From NCBI GenBank assembly GCA_016081115.2, contig JABTTQ020000016.1, forward strand, positions 412,341-476,340: 64,000 nucleotides of DNA, written 5' to 3'. The stretch comes from Rehmannia glutinosa. Lineage: Eukaryota; Streptophyta; Magnoliopsida; Lamiales; Orobanchaceae. Within the stretch, counting starts at the first letter, position 1. Each line of letters starts with the position of its first letter. Under the pieces are notes generated by a model. The model did not search any database, was not told where the DNA came from, and was given only the letters and a program-made list of their open reading frames with translations. This document shows positions 48,090-60,602 of this stretch, piece by piece. The position numbers were made by a program, and so were the translations under genes.

Positions 48090-49170
48090 AAGAAACTCAA
48101 AAATTTCATAGGCTTTGACTTCAAGATGTGGTAGCAAATGATGTTGTTTTACCTAACTACCATAAGTCGACAAAGTACGATAGAGGACTCTCATGTCATT
48201 GTTGAAAATGAGACCAATGTTGAAAAATATATTGCGTATAATACATGGGCCAAGATAATTTAATGTGTCGCAACTTTGTCTTTTCTGGGACTTAGTAATG
48301 CACATTACAATGTGTATTATGTGGTGAAGTCCTCCAAAGAGTTGTGTGAATCTTTGAAAAATATATACAAAATTGAGTATGTTGGAACTATAAAATTCAT
48401 GGTCAGCAAGTTTTTAAAATTTATGATGGTGGATAAAAAACGGTGATGGAACAAGTTCAACAATTCCATTAATCCTACATGAGATCTCTCTGAAGAAATA
48501 GTCAACGCAGCAGGCATTCCATGCAAGTTGTTGTTCGGATGAAGTTCGGTTTCCTAGTTAGAGGAACTTCAAGAATTATCTCAAATACAAGCACAAGGAT
48601 ATCGACTAGAGAATTTGGTTGTCAAACTCGGGATTGAAAAGACAATAAAATGATTGACTCAAAGTCCGAGTGGAGTCTAAAACCATCTTGATGGAGAATG
48701 TTTCATCAAGTAACACTAAGAAAAGGCCTAGCAACAAATGTAAGAAATCGATAATTGAAAAGTTCCAAGGAAATTGCTACTAGAGCTGGTAATTTGGGCT
48801 CGGTCCACTGGCCCCGCTAACTAGCCTGGCGCCATGGAATTTGTAGGCACGAAAGATCGAACCATTTGCGCGGACAAATGAGCCATGCCTGTGCGCTGAC
48901 CGATGACTCAAGCAAAATATACTATAGGTTAGATCGAGCCATAGAAATATTGGCCAGAAAGAATTTCGAGTTTGCCCAATGGGCTAAGACAGTCCAACCT
49001 AATTGTCACCTCTAATTTTTACAATTGTGCCAAATCAAACGACTTGGCAAAGGATTGTCATTTACTAAAGAAAAAATAAAGCAAAACAACAACTAATACC
49101 AATGTGATGGAGAAGGGAACTGACCGCGTTGACATGTCAACTGTAGTGTTTGAAGCCAATCTGATGAATG
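48090..49170 (+). pseudogene. Ty1/copia gag (UBN2-type) relic
   Basis: In broken frames the plus strand gives gag features of copia elements: a SSKELCESLKNIYKIEYVGT-like stretch (48335-48400), a VMEQVQ phrase near 48445, a TSRIISNTSTR/LEELQ-type region near 48560, and a lysine-rich KKRPSNKCKKS before a zinc knuckle. The knuckle (C-Y ... N-C-A-K-S-N-D-L-A-K-D-C) is split after its first Cys-Tyr by a 234-bp element. Stops and frameshifts are numerous. No pol follows. Confidence 0.65.
48781..49014. mobile_element. 234-bp hAT-type MITE inside the gag zinc knuckle
   Basis: Ends TAGAGCTGGTAATTTG and, inverted, TAGAGGTGACAATTAG. Flanks ATTGCTAC (48773-48780) and ATTTTTAC (49015-49022) agree in six of eight bases. 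Removing the insert and one flank rejoins the zinc-knuckle codons. Confidence 0.7.
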
Positions 49171-49578
49171 ACAGGAGGAATAGTTTTTTTTATTTAAAAA
49201 TATATTATTGGATTTGTTTTAAAAAAGTATAATAAGAATGAGAGCAAAAATATCATGATTACAATTAATTTATACATTTTTTTGTAAAAATAAACATTTA
49301 AAAGTATATATAATTTGGAAAATTAATATCAAATATATATTCTAATATTTTTTAGTAAAAACTCATACAAAATACATTTATTCCTTTCCAAAAATATGGT
49401 TGAGTGAATATACACATAGAATGTAGTAGCATGAATATTACCCAATATTGGGGAGTTAATCATGTTACTTCCAATTGAAGCCTAACTCATTATTACACCA
49501 ATTTAATTAATTAATCATGAAAATTCCATGTTAGGTATGCCCTTTCTTGGATTACTCATCTAAATCTCATTTTCCCAT

Positions 49579-49586
49579 TATAAAAA
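49579..49586 (+). promoter_or_regulatory. Candidate TATA box of the FLA gene
   Basis: TATAAAAA about 190 bases before the ATG, followed by a pyrimidine/CA-rich leader typical of a plant 5' UTR. Confidence 0.4.
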
Positions 49587-49768
49587 ACAATAAAACCAAA
49601 CTTTTAATCTCTAAAATTCACAATTTTGTTGTGTGGTTCAATAATATTCTTTCCAAAAAACCATAAAATAATACCACCCTACCCCACCCCACCCCCATCA
49701 ATTCTCATTCACTAGCTCACTTTCTTCATCTTCCACTTCCAGCTCACTCCCACACAGAACACACAGAA

Positions 49769-51035
49769 ATGGCTATCCCAATCTCCATTTCCAACTTTAC
49801 CCCTCTAACATTCCTCTATTTACTTCTCCTCCCACTCCCCATTTCATCTCTCAACATCACCGATCTACTGCTATCCTACCCTGATCTATCAGACTTCACC
49901 TCCCTCCTAACCACCACCGCCGTTGCCGCCGATCTCTCCGGCCGCTCCTCCGTCACTCTCCTCGTCGTCCCCAATGCCTACCTCCGCACCGCCACCGCCG
50001 AGCTCCGCCCCTCCTCCACCAACCTCGCCGACGTCCTTCGCTACCACGTCCTCCTCGAGTACCTCTCCTTGTCCGACCTCCGCCTCATCCCTCCCACCGG
50101 AAAACTCGTCACCACGCTCTTCCAGACCACCGGCCGCGCTGACGGCAACGCGAATTCCGGCTCCGTCAACATCACCTTCGACGCCTCCTCCTCCGCCGTC
50201 ACGTTCCACTCCCCCACCTCCAACGCCACGATGCTGTCCCTAATTAAAACCCTACCCTACAACGTCTCGATCCTCTCGCTTAATTCGCTGTTGATTCCTT
50301 ACAATCTCGATCTAATGGCCTCCGAGACGCGCCCGCCGCTGGGGCTCAACATCACCAAAGCGCTAATCGACGGCCACAATTTCAACGTGGCGGCGTCGAT
50401 GCTCACCGCCTCGGGGTAGTTTCGAATTCGAAGCCGACGAGGCCGGCGCGGGGATAACCCTCTTTGTCCCCACGGATGCGGCGTTTGCCGATCTGCCTTC
50501 CTCTGTTAAATTCCAGTCATTGCCAGCTGACAAAAAGGCCGTCGTGTTGAGATTTCACGTCCTCCATTCCTACTATCCGCTAGGTTCCTTGGAATCGATC
50601 GTGAACCCGATTTACCCGACATTGGCCACGGAGCAGAACGGGGCGGGTAGTTTCACCGTGAACATTTCTCGGGCTAACGGGTCAGTAGCAATTGATACCG
50701 GAGTGGTACTGGCTTCAATTACGCAAACGGTTTTCGATCAGAACCCGGTGGCGATATTTGGGGTTTCCAAAGTGTTGTTACCTAAGGAATATTTTGGGAG
50801 GAATCCAATTGAGGAGAATAAACCTAGCGATGGTGGTGGAGTGATGGCTAGTGCTCAGCCACCAGATATTGCTCTGTCACCTGAAATTCCCCGGAATATA
50901 CGGTCCTTCGAGTCATTTATCCGCGCCGCCAGGGCTGGAACTCCGTCGGCGGCGGCGGCAGTGGGTGAGACAATGGGACAGTTGAGAATATTGTTTGGTT
51001 GGTGGTGTATAGTACTGTGCTATGTATTGCTATAG
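49769..51035 (+). CDS. FLA4: Fasciclin-like arabinogalactan protein, FLA4/SOS5 type, one frameshift
   Basis: A single-exon gene of about 420 residues. FLA4/SOS5 is a GPI-anchored cell-surface glycoprotein with two FAS1 domains that acts in cell-wall and root growth. Residues 1-27 are a signal peptide (LTFLYLLLLPLPISS). FAS1 domain 1 includes LLVVPNAYL and DVLRYHVLLEYLS. Domain 2 includes ITLFVPTDAAFADLP and VVLRFHVLHSYYPLG and ends near GVSKVLLP. A short Pro-rich part (AQPPDIALSPEIP) and a hydrophobic tail (LFGWWCIVLCYVLL) fit glycosylation and GPI attachment. Several N-x-S/T sites are present. The frame breaks at 50412-50424 after SMLTASG, at a GGGG run, with a stop TAG at 50417. Reading resumes at once as EFEADEAGAG and stays open to 51033. 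Both halves are well conserved, so a consensus error is likely. The gene's 5' half is clearly GC-rich compared with its surroundings. Confidence 0.82.
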
Positions 51036-51934
51036 CCTATAGCTATAAGATTGATTGGAATTGTATCGATTTTTTGTTAACACGGAGAATGGAATTTGAT
51101 GCTACGAAAAACAGGGCAGCCATTTTTCTACTGGGGTTCATCAATGAGGTAAAAAAAATTGTTCAAATTTGTGTTTATTTGCCAATAATATAGGCCAGAG
51201 GATATCTATTTGGTTCATAAATTGAAGCTTTATGATTATAATTTCTGGGTTTTGCATTATTGTTTCTTGTAAAGAACTTGGAAGTTTTTGCATTTGTTTG
51301 TGTAATATAATGACCAATTTTGCTGTACATGTTTGAGTTTATGTTGCTCCAGTAATGGTACTTTGTATTTTCTTGTCCCTCAGTAGATTGCTGAAAAAAG
51401 CTGAGAAGCTGCTTATGTGTAAAAAGAAGAAGTTGATTCTGGCTTTTGGGAATTTATATAATTGATGCAAGAAGTGTTGCAAAGTTTACCGAATTTTACT
51501 GTGAAAATATTTTCAGATTGTCATAAGTTGTAAAGGGTGGGAGAAGCTTTTCCTTTCTTGCATCATTCTATTGCTGTTGATGTCTGTTGTAACAGCATAG
51601 TTGGTACATTTTTGGATGTCAATGTATATTTGTCTGTCATTTGTGTTTTTTTTTTTTTTTTTTTTTCCATTTCTTGTTATTTGGTTTTAGATCTTTTGGG
51701 ATATTTCTGTTCTTATTATTTTGTTTGAAAATGAATTTCTTTGAGATTGATTTGGGAATGCTATAGATTTCTTGAAATTGACTTTAGGAATATTTCTTTT
51801 AATGAACCTCCAACCATTATCATTCATCATTCCGGCCTGCACGGGTAAACTCTTGGGTTTGACGACATTAGCCGCAAATCACGCCAACTAGCCGATAAAT
51901 CGCAGCTGGCATGGCAAGCCATATGCGACAAGCT
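51036..51934. other. Downstream region of the FLA gene
   Basis: Likely holds the 3' UTR in its first few hundred bases. A T19-20 tract lies at about 51648-51667. No other gene is seen. Confidence 0.45.
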
Positions 51935-52190
51935 CGACCAAGTAGTTCAAATATAGAGATTCGAACATAAGTTTCGACCAAGTAGTTCAAATATGGAGAT
52001 TTGAACTTTAAACCTTCGCCTCAATAAGCCACCCAATTTAAAGGCCCGCTAACGTACAACTAGATCCTTTTATGTAAAGAGAACAATTATGTTCGACCCC
52101 ACAAATTAAACTCACACGGATGTTATTCCGCAAGAGAACAATTATGTTTGACCGCGAATCAAACTCACATGGATCTTTATTCAAGATGAG
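51935..52190. repeat. Two adjacent imperfect tandem duplications
   Basis: A 40-bp unit starting CGACCAAGTAGTTCAAATAT occurs at 51935 and 51975. A unit starting AGAGAACAATTATGT occurs near 52078 and 52133, about 55 bases apart. Phrases such as GAGATTCGAAC hint at retroelement or tRNA-derived residue. Confidence 0.65.
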
Positions 52191-54969
52191 TTCCGATCAA
52201 ATCTTCATCACCGCATATGTTCCTAGGAGATCCATCAATTTGATGGAGGGATTCAAGAAACTTTAAGTTCCTTTTAGTGGCCTGTTGTGCTAAGCATTGT
52301 TATGAAATTGGTATTTTAGGAATAGAGTATGCGCTCAAGTTTTAAGAAGGTTGGACTCTTATTAGTGGGTGAGATTTTTTAAATATAGTTGAAGTTGATT
52401 AGTAATTAGTTAATTATAAAGTATGCATGGAGAATATGAGCGTGAATTTTTTATCTATTTTATAATAACTATTAGTTAATTATAATTGTTACCACTTACA
52501 AGTAGGAGATACATTAGTAGTTTAGTACATTACCAAATGTTGTAGTTGTAGATATTTAGTAATTAGTATTGATAATGTACTAATGACGTAGTTAATTTAT
52601 TATAAAAACGAAGAGTCAGTGGCTGTCAAAATTTTGATAATTTGTTGGTTATCAATTGTCCTTAACTAGTAATATTCCATATGTGATGATATTTGCAATA
52701 AATTTATTTCAAAAAATCAATAAAAAATAAGTAAATAAAATAACGAAAGAGTATATGCTGTATACATCTTATGGGTGACTCCTTATTTTATATTTACTTT
52801 TCAAAGAAAAACTTAGAATAAAGGGTATATTAGTTGGGATGGGCAATTGGGGTTACTGAGTAGGTGTTCGTGTTGCTTTGGTCACAATTTCGGGTTATAT
52901 TTAAAATACATCAAAAATAAATAAAACTCAAGATATTATATCTTAAGCCAATTTGGTAAATCGTGTTAGTAGTATTCGTGTTCGGATTTCTCTCATAATT
53001 AAGTTCTTGTCGTGTTATCCTTTATTGTTACCCTAATGATTAGTCATTCTTTAACCTTGTTATTCATAATGGCGTACATCGAATCTTGTTTGGATTATGA
53101 TGGCAGATTAAATGCAAATCATTTTGATTAAGAAAAAGTGAATTATGAAAGTGACTGCCAACGAAAAGCGGTCTGCAATCTGACTTTACAAGAAATTAAT
53201 TAGCGATTAATACTATTACTTTCTCTGCATTTAAAGGTTGTAAAAGTCATTTACCTTATCTAATTAATTTGTCACAAAAGGCCATCTCTTAAAAGGGAAT
53301 ATTGGGCTTTTCGTTTTATGTTTTTATTTTTCGTTACAAGCCCATGATTAAACATGGGGCTTTGTTCTTTTAACTTTATTATTGTGGTTTTTTCCTTCTT
53401 CCTTTTGTTTTCTTTTTCAATTTGTAGGACTTTTAACAAAAAAAAAAAAAAAATCAAGGAAAAAAAAAAAAGAATTTGCATGATGTAGGAGGTTTTAGGA
53501 TTTTTTTATTATAGAAATACTGAGTATATATATAGATAAATGGTTAATTCACTTTATCTCATTCTACTCTTAATGAATATCATTTTATCTCTAAATATTT
53601 CCAATTGTGTGCTTTCTTTTAGTATTACTTTACCTTATATACACTCATTGTATCACTTTACCTCATTCTAATATTAAAAATGACTGAATTGAATTTTTAA
53701 GAATATTATTTTAATTTTTAAAATTATGGAGTTGTATTTATATATTAATAATTTTTAAATTAAAATAACTACCACTTTTTATTCATGTAAAACACTATTG
53801 TACTTCAATTTTAATTAAGTCTTTCTTATTTCTATTATGTTACTATATATTAACATTATGATGTATTTATTACCACATAAGATTTACTTATAAATGTTTT
53901 ACTCATCATAGATCTAATAAATATGTGATTGAATGTTTCCCACTCAAGAAAAACGTGTCCATGGAAGTTGAAATCAAACATAAACAATTTATTAATTCTA
54001 TATTATTAAGATCAAAGTACCATAGTATGTAACGCATATTTATACTCATATCATTCATATTTATCATTATTTTAATATTTTTAAATCTACTCTATTCTGT
54101 TTTAATTGAATTTTATTTTTACGTACCAATCACCCTTTAGGGATCAACCTAAGTGTTTGGTGGTAGAAACATAAAAACTTATGAAGCAGAGTGATTCAAT
54201 TCAAATCGATCATATATGAAAGACGTGTTGTTCCTTCCTATAATGTACTAAAAAAATCACCCCTTAGGGTTTGCCAGTGAAGCAGGAAAAGGGTCCATTT
54301 CATTTATACTATACACAAACGACTTTTAAGTTACCCATTGTACTACGGAATTTATGTTGAATCAAACTTTGACATTTTGGTCCAATCTGAAGAGGGCATT
54401 TTTTTGTACTTTGAAGGCCCACATTGGGAGTGAGACCCCAATAATTCAACATTTTTTTCTTGTGCATTTGTTTAATAACTGATGTTGAAATTTTGTTTTC
54501 ATTCGTACCACTGGCTTTTGCGATTTTTATATAGAATGTCACTCGAAGATATTATTTACATATAGGTCTCACATTCTAATATTAATAACAATATATGAGA
54601 TTGATTGAAATAATTACAAATGCTATAATATAATTGAACTAAAAAAATGGAGTAAGTTTCATGTAAGCCGATCACTGATTAAAATTAATGAAATGGACCC
54701 AACTCATTTACAAATCAAAGTAAATTTTGATCCAAATTCAAATGTTTTGCTTCAATATGAGTCGGGTTTAATCCGCCTCACGAAATTAAATCCGTGATAC
54801 TGCCTCATATGAGTTTTTGTCCAACAATTAAAAATATCGTAGGATTATGTATTTTAGTATTTGAGTATGACAATAATATTTCATGTGAAAGTAATGAGTG
54901 GATATGATCTAAAGAGTCGATAGAGAAATTATCCTAACATTTTATATGTCTTATTTTTCGAAACAAAAT
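52191..54969. other. Intergenic, no gene recognised
   Basis: AT-rich DNA with A/T homopolymer runs (for example near 53440-53470). No domain, RNA gene or resolved element. Confidence 0.55.
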
Positions 54970-54979
54970 ACATTGAGAG

Positions 54980-55086
54980 TGTGGAATCATTTAGTAGCCT
55001 AGTGGTAACTATTGTAAAACTCGTGTAGCTCCGTTTCCCACAGAATTTCCTCCACTACCAGGATTTATACTTTAAAAAAAATAATA
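54980..55086 (+). mobile_element. Short tRNA-derived SINE with 10-bp target duplication
   Basis: A-box-like TAGCCTAGTGGT at 54995-55006, a degenerate B-box region, and an A-rich tail (CTTTAAAAAAAATAATA). A perfect 10-bp repeat ACATTGAGAG lies on both sides (54970-54979 and 55087-55096). The 107-bp size is small even for a SINE. Confidence 0.7.
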
Positions 55087-55501
55087 ACATTGAGAGGGGT
55101 ATAATTGGCATTTTATTCATTGAATATAATGCTCGGGGATGGAATACCTAATATGACCCCTGGGCCTGGATATGTAAACCGGCATATGGGATTTAAATCG
55201 GGCCTAGCTTAAATTCATGGGCCTGCGTCCACAACAAATCCATAATAGATTAAACTTAACATCCATTAACTAATGGAAATAGATTGTTACAATTTGAAGT
55301 CTCAAACTTTTCAAATCATATCTAATTTTCATTATTTTCACGAAAGAAGGAAAAATGTTTATAATCCTCTTCCATTTTTGTAACCTCCCAATAATATATC
55401 ATTATTTTAGATTTATTTTTTATTTTTAAAAGTTTAATCCTAATGCTATCGTATCCTAAGAGTTTAGGTAGACACATGCACTATTCAAAATATTCACAAT
55501 A

Positions 55502-55638
55502 TGACATCCTTTGTAGCTCAAGTGTATCGCTTAATTTTTGTAAGAATATTGATTCGAGTCCGAATCCGATATTTTTCAATTTTTTTGAAATTTATCTCCT
55601 CCCTCCAACCAAGACTCCCAACTTATTTAAAAAAAAAA
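55502..55638 (+). mobile_element. tRNA-derived SINE
   Basis: A-box TAGCTCAAGTG (55514-55524) and B-box GATTCGAGTCC (55551-55561) at tRNA-like spacing, a TTTTTTTGAAATTTATC body and a terminal A10 run (55629-55638). The pol III promoter boxes are good matches to the consensus. No target duplication was found. Confidence 0.65.
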
Positions 55639-56710
55639 CACTGGCCCTTATGAATTTTATCTTGATGTGGTCGTGAGTCGCTATTATTTTACAATCTTAG
55701 GACGTCGATTGCATGACTCCTACAAGCCATTTATTTTATTTTCAATAAATTAAAAGCTTTAAAAAATAATATAAATTATATGTATTCTTATAATTTATCC
55801 GCATCAAAAATACTCTTTTATTTTTATAATTTTTTTTAGAAACAAACAATTTGATTAATCAAGTACTTTATAACAGACAACAAAGATCAAACTTGTAAAG
55901 CCTACAAAATCATAAATTCATACAGACTAAAACATAGACATATTAAAACCTATACAGATCTTCCTCAAAAAAAAAAAAAAAAAACCTATACAGATCTAAT
56001 TGATTCAACAGAATCAAAAATCACAAAAGTGTTGTACAAATGACAAACCCGCATCTGTTACTAATCTTCCTATGTAATAGGTCATTTGAATCTTCGCACT
56101 AAATGCCACAGATGAAACAAGAAGCATCACAACGATAAAACCATCTCGAACAAAAAATCACTAATGGGACAAAACGCCAGTTACTAAATAGAAAAACTTC
56201 AATTACTAATGGACAAATACTACCATGGAGAAAACTCGGAAATTTCCATAAAAAAAAAGAAAAGAAACAAACCACTAGTTGAAAAAAAAAAAAAAAAAAA
56301 ATAATGTTACTTCCCCGTCTTTCTATTTGTATAAAATTTTCAAATATCCATAAATGGAATATTCAATCACAAAAGCAAATGAACCAAAGTGGATGTAATA
56401 TTTAGTGAGTGGATGATTGATATTTTGCAGCCAACGACGGGTGAGAGTGACCATATTTAATGTCGGCTAGAATACAATTCATACCAATCCGAGATTGTGT
56501 TCACTCAATGGCTGGCATTCTAATTTATTTCCTACCTTATTAATTCCAACCATTCATATTGCCTAAAATTTCACTATTTCTTGCTATTGAGTCAATAAAT
56601 TATTGTTCCTTCGTAACACTACATAGTTGTGTCCTTTCATGATCATGGGAGAGAAATATGAATGATCAATATCTTTTTGTGTCAAATTTGGTATTGTTTT
56701 AGTGCGTCAC
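55639..56710. other. Intergenic, no gene recognised
   Basis: AT-rich, with A-runs near 55967-55984 and 56281-56302. No domain or resolved element. Confidence 0.5.
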
Positions 56711-56800
56711 TTGATAAGTTCATTTGGGCTTACAAGAATTCAAAAGACAATTTACTTGATAAGTTCATTTGGGCTTACAAGAATTCAAAAGACAATTTAC
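56711..56800. repeat. Perfect 45-bp tandem duplication
   Basis: The unit starting TTGATAAGTTCATTTGGGCT is repeated exactly at 56711 and 56756. With no differences it is either very recent or an assembly artefact. Confidence 0.9.
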
Positions 56801-59702
56801 TTAGTTGTAAATGAATAGAACATTTGGCAAATAACTCGTAAACAATCTCAAATGACACTCATTTATGTAGTTATATGAACATAAATGAATAAATTTTAGA
56901 TTTGCATAATAAACGACAGATCGTTCATTAATAGCTTGCGAACAAGCTCATTTAGTGTTCGTTTATAAATGTTCATGAACAAACTCGTAAAATATTTGTT
57001 TATAATAGTTCATAAACAAACTCGTTAAAGGGCTCAATTAATATCTCGAGTATGATTCAAGTAGCAACAAAATAATTAATATTAGTTAATCTAAAATACT
57101 TAATTTAACAATTGAAAATACTTCTCTATCTGTTCACGAACAAAGTTTATTTTTGTTTGTTTATTAACTGTCCGCGAACATTATTATTGATTGTTCACGT
57201 AATGAACACGAGTTTGAATGTGAACATATTATATTCACGAACATTAAATAATTTTATAAAGCGAACGCAAATAAATTCTATAAAATGTGAACCAAGTTTA
57301 AGCCAAACTCGAACATGTACAATGAGGAAACTAGGACTCTATATTGACTCCGACAGAATATTAGGTGGATCTATAAATTCAAGAATTATAGTACTATAAA
57401 AAAAATTATATTGATGCTGCTAAAAGTTGCACAAATTACTTTGAGTTAAGGTAATCCAACTTAAGGTATCTGACTCCGATCTAAAGTTTAATCCATGTGT
57501 AGGGAACCAACCTACAACACGCAAATAGGTTAAAAGGGTCCCAAAAATATCCCCGAAAAGCTCCTATTATGCTTAAGTCAACAGAGTCTGAGAGAAAAAT
57601 ACAGAGCACATGAAATAATCAACAAGAAAATTATACTTAATGAATATTATAATGAAGAAAGGGTTATTTATACATGGGACTATGAGTGGCATGGGCCAAA
57701 TATAACGAATTGGACATCTAGAATTTGATATTATGAGTTGAGTTTCGTGGGTTTGATGCAAAGAGTTGGCCGCGTGGGTTTTTTTTTTGTTGATTAGATC
57801 CAATTTATAATTAATTAAATGAAATAGGAAAAATCTGTTTTACCCCCAACGCATACAAATAATTTAAACAAAATTTTATTACCTAGCTCGTCTAACTTCA
57901 TTTTTTCTTTATATTCTTTTGTTCATGAATTTTTTTTATAGGCAACAGTAATGTACAATTAATGAAAAAAATGATATATTTTTATACGCAATAATATACT
58001 GTACAAGTTACACTAATACAAATCACAGCCAATAAAAACGCAGGACTAACCCAATCTAGCTAGCATTAGATCCTAAACTTGTCCCCTAAAAATACCATTT
58101 ATTTAAAAGTAATAATTTGACATCATTATCTCTCAACAAACTATTTTCAAGAAAATGATGTTTGAAATTTGAATAAACACAAACTTCTTTTATAAATTTT
58201 TATCTAAAACTTCACATTAAGTCAAATTACGCGTCTACACCTGTAAATATGTATTATAGTGGAAAACAATATCAAAACATGTCATGTCATAAAATTTCCA
58301 AAATTTATCATGCCTCACATTCATATTTGTATATCATAGCTAAGGAATTAATACTCACTTATACATCGTCACCTATAGTGAAAAAGATCATAGGTGTGAT
58401 GTTTATCCATGGGCGTAAAACCTGGCTTGGTTTACTTCTAGTCCAAAATTTAGTTCTTTCTAGCTCCGTTATTTTTCTCCTTAAAAATATATTATTTAAT
58501 TCTTTTCCATTAAAAAAATGTGATAAAAAAATTGGGGATGCGTCATGTCGGGAGCTAAAACCCCTTGATCCGCCGCTTATCATATCCACCGAATGACTAA
58601 GAGCATGTTTGGCTAAGTTTATTTAAAAATCTTATAAACTCCTAGATCTTATAAAATGTTTTTAATGCTTAAAATTCCATTTTACAGAAATCAAAATTGA
58701 GAATTTTATCAAAAGTCACTTATCAATAAATCTATTTTGAATGATTTTTGCATAAAAATTCTAAAACAAACACTTAAATATTGGATGAGCTTTCCCAAAT
58801 AATCTAATAATAACTCTTCTAACCATTTGGTTGTGTTGTACGCCTATAAATTCACATAAATCTCATTGAATTAGAGATGTCAAACAGGTCAGTCAAGACA
58901 AGGTTGTTTCTCATCGACCAAAAAGCGATGTCGGGTCTCTTATTTTAGAGCCCAAGCCCAACCCGCAGAGCATAAAAATACATTGAAAAAATTGGGTGAC
59001 CGGTTGGTCCCTTTTTCGGCCAATCTGGCCGGGCTTTTGATGCCCGGTATTTTCCTGGTCTATAATACTTAGAGATCGGACCGTGTCGAAATTGACCGCT
59101 TCTATTCATAACACGTGTGGGGAAGAATTGCTACCACGTAAGCAGGACATTATTTTAGCACCATCGGATGTGATTAAGAAAACAATAACACGATTTAAGA
59201 CAAGACGACAACAGGAAAATGGCGTGAGTGAACAAACGAATGATTTGTGGAGAAGGTGGGTTAAGAGGGTTCTCCACTTGCCCATATTTAATGATGATAT
59301 CTTTGAATTTTTTTAAATACATGACATAATTACGACACTTGAAGTTGGACTTTTTGATTTTTTTTTTTAAAATTTAGAGTAATCAAATTAATCCTGAGGG
59401 TTTACTTAGTCATCCATTTCAATTATTTAATTATTATTGGTACACTATCAAAGGATAGATTATGATATTCGGTATATTTAATTAACTATATGACTATTGG
59501 TAACTCGTTCTTGTCTTGAACAACCTTAATTTCTTTAAAGACCAACAAATTTTTATTTTATATTGTATTATTTCTTTTCACAACACGGTAATTTCTTCTT
59601 CTGTCGCCAAATTAAGATCTAGTGTTTGTGAGAGTTTACTAAAAAAATATAGAACGTGTATAAGTTTTGTGTTTCCTGATAGAACTATTTGTACTACTCT
59701 TG
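56801..59702. other. Intergenic, no gene recognised
   Basis: 56800-57310 repeats AACAAACTCGT and GTTCATGAAC phrases in both orientations, as in decayed hAT-like elements. The rest is AT-rich and unassigned. Confidence 0.45.
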
Positions 59703-59705
59703 AGT

Positions 59706-59915
59706 AGAGCTATCAAAATGAGTCTGTCCGATAAAAAAGTCAGATTGGAATTTATTTTTAGAGACCAGAAATGAACCGACTTGTTTGGCTCGATCCATTC
59801 GATTCGAAATATTGGACTGTTTTTATGTGTATTTTCCTTGATTGTATTGTACTGGGCTCCAAAAATAACGTTTCAATCACTATTTGGTCTGACAAATAAG
59901 TTTGACAACTCTACT
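59706..59915. mobile_element. Small hAT-type MITE
   Basis: Ends TAGAGCTATCAAAATGAG and, inverted, TAGAGTTGTCAAACTTAT. About 210 bp, no ORF. The flanks are not a clean 8-bp repeat. Related ends occur at 48781 and 27868. Confidence 0.55.
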
Positions 59916-60602
59916 CTAGCTTGAGGTTTATAATAACAAAAAGAAAAAACATAACTATTTTAAAATTATAAATACCCTTAATTACTTTTTCTTTTCTCTT
60001 TTATTGTACAATTTGAACTTTTGGGAGGATACTTGTAAAACAGATACACAATTGTAACTGTGGAAGAAAATTGATTTTATATTTTTGTTTGTAGTTAGGC
60101 TTATAAACCTCAGTAGTGGTTTTTATTTGACCCTTTTTAATGTTTAGTGGTTGACATTTGATGGTGTTATTTTGTAATTACTTAATTAAGAAGATAGTCT
60201 TGGGGGGGGGGTTCTTTTAAAAATAAAGTTTAATTTTCATAAATATTTTTTCACTACAACACACGAATTACTCTAGAAGCACCTTGAATTTTTCATCATA
60301 CCAGTTATTAATACCGCCTGCATTTACTTTTTTAAGTTATATTTCTTTTTTCTTTAGGTCGAATTTATATTAGTAATCCCGCACGTTCGTTGCACGTATA
60401 TTTATTTTATTTTATTGGTTTATACTTAAACTGTCTATAACATGAGCTGGTATTTATTAATTTATTTTAATAATAAAAATTCATCTAAAGTAAATAAAAA
60501 TAAAATTTATTTATATTAGGGTACACATCGATTCTCTTACATGCATCATCATTGGAAAATATTGACACATCAAAAACATGAAAAGCACGATAAGAGAAAA
60601 CT
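59916..60602. other. Intergenic, no gene recognised
   Basis: AT-rich. A G9 run lies near 60202-60211. No feature recognised. Confidence 0.5.

Noticed and set aside
49907..50243. Pro/Ser/Ala-rich and Gly/Val/Glu-rich ORFs overlapping the FLA gene
   Set aside because: Frame shadows of the GC-rich FAS1 coding sequence.
57112..57399. 95-residue ORF
   Set aside because: Built from repeated GTTCACGAAC phrases of a decayed repeat; no ATG start and no domain.
59083..59316. 77-residue ORF with basic residues
   Set aside because: No ATG start (TTG), no domain, no homologous phrase recognised.
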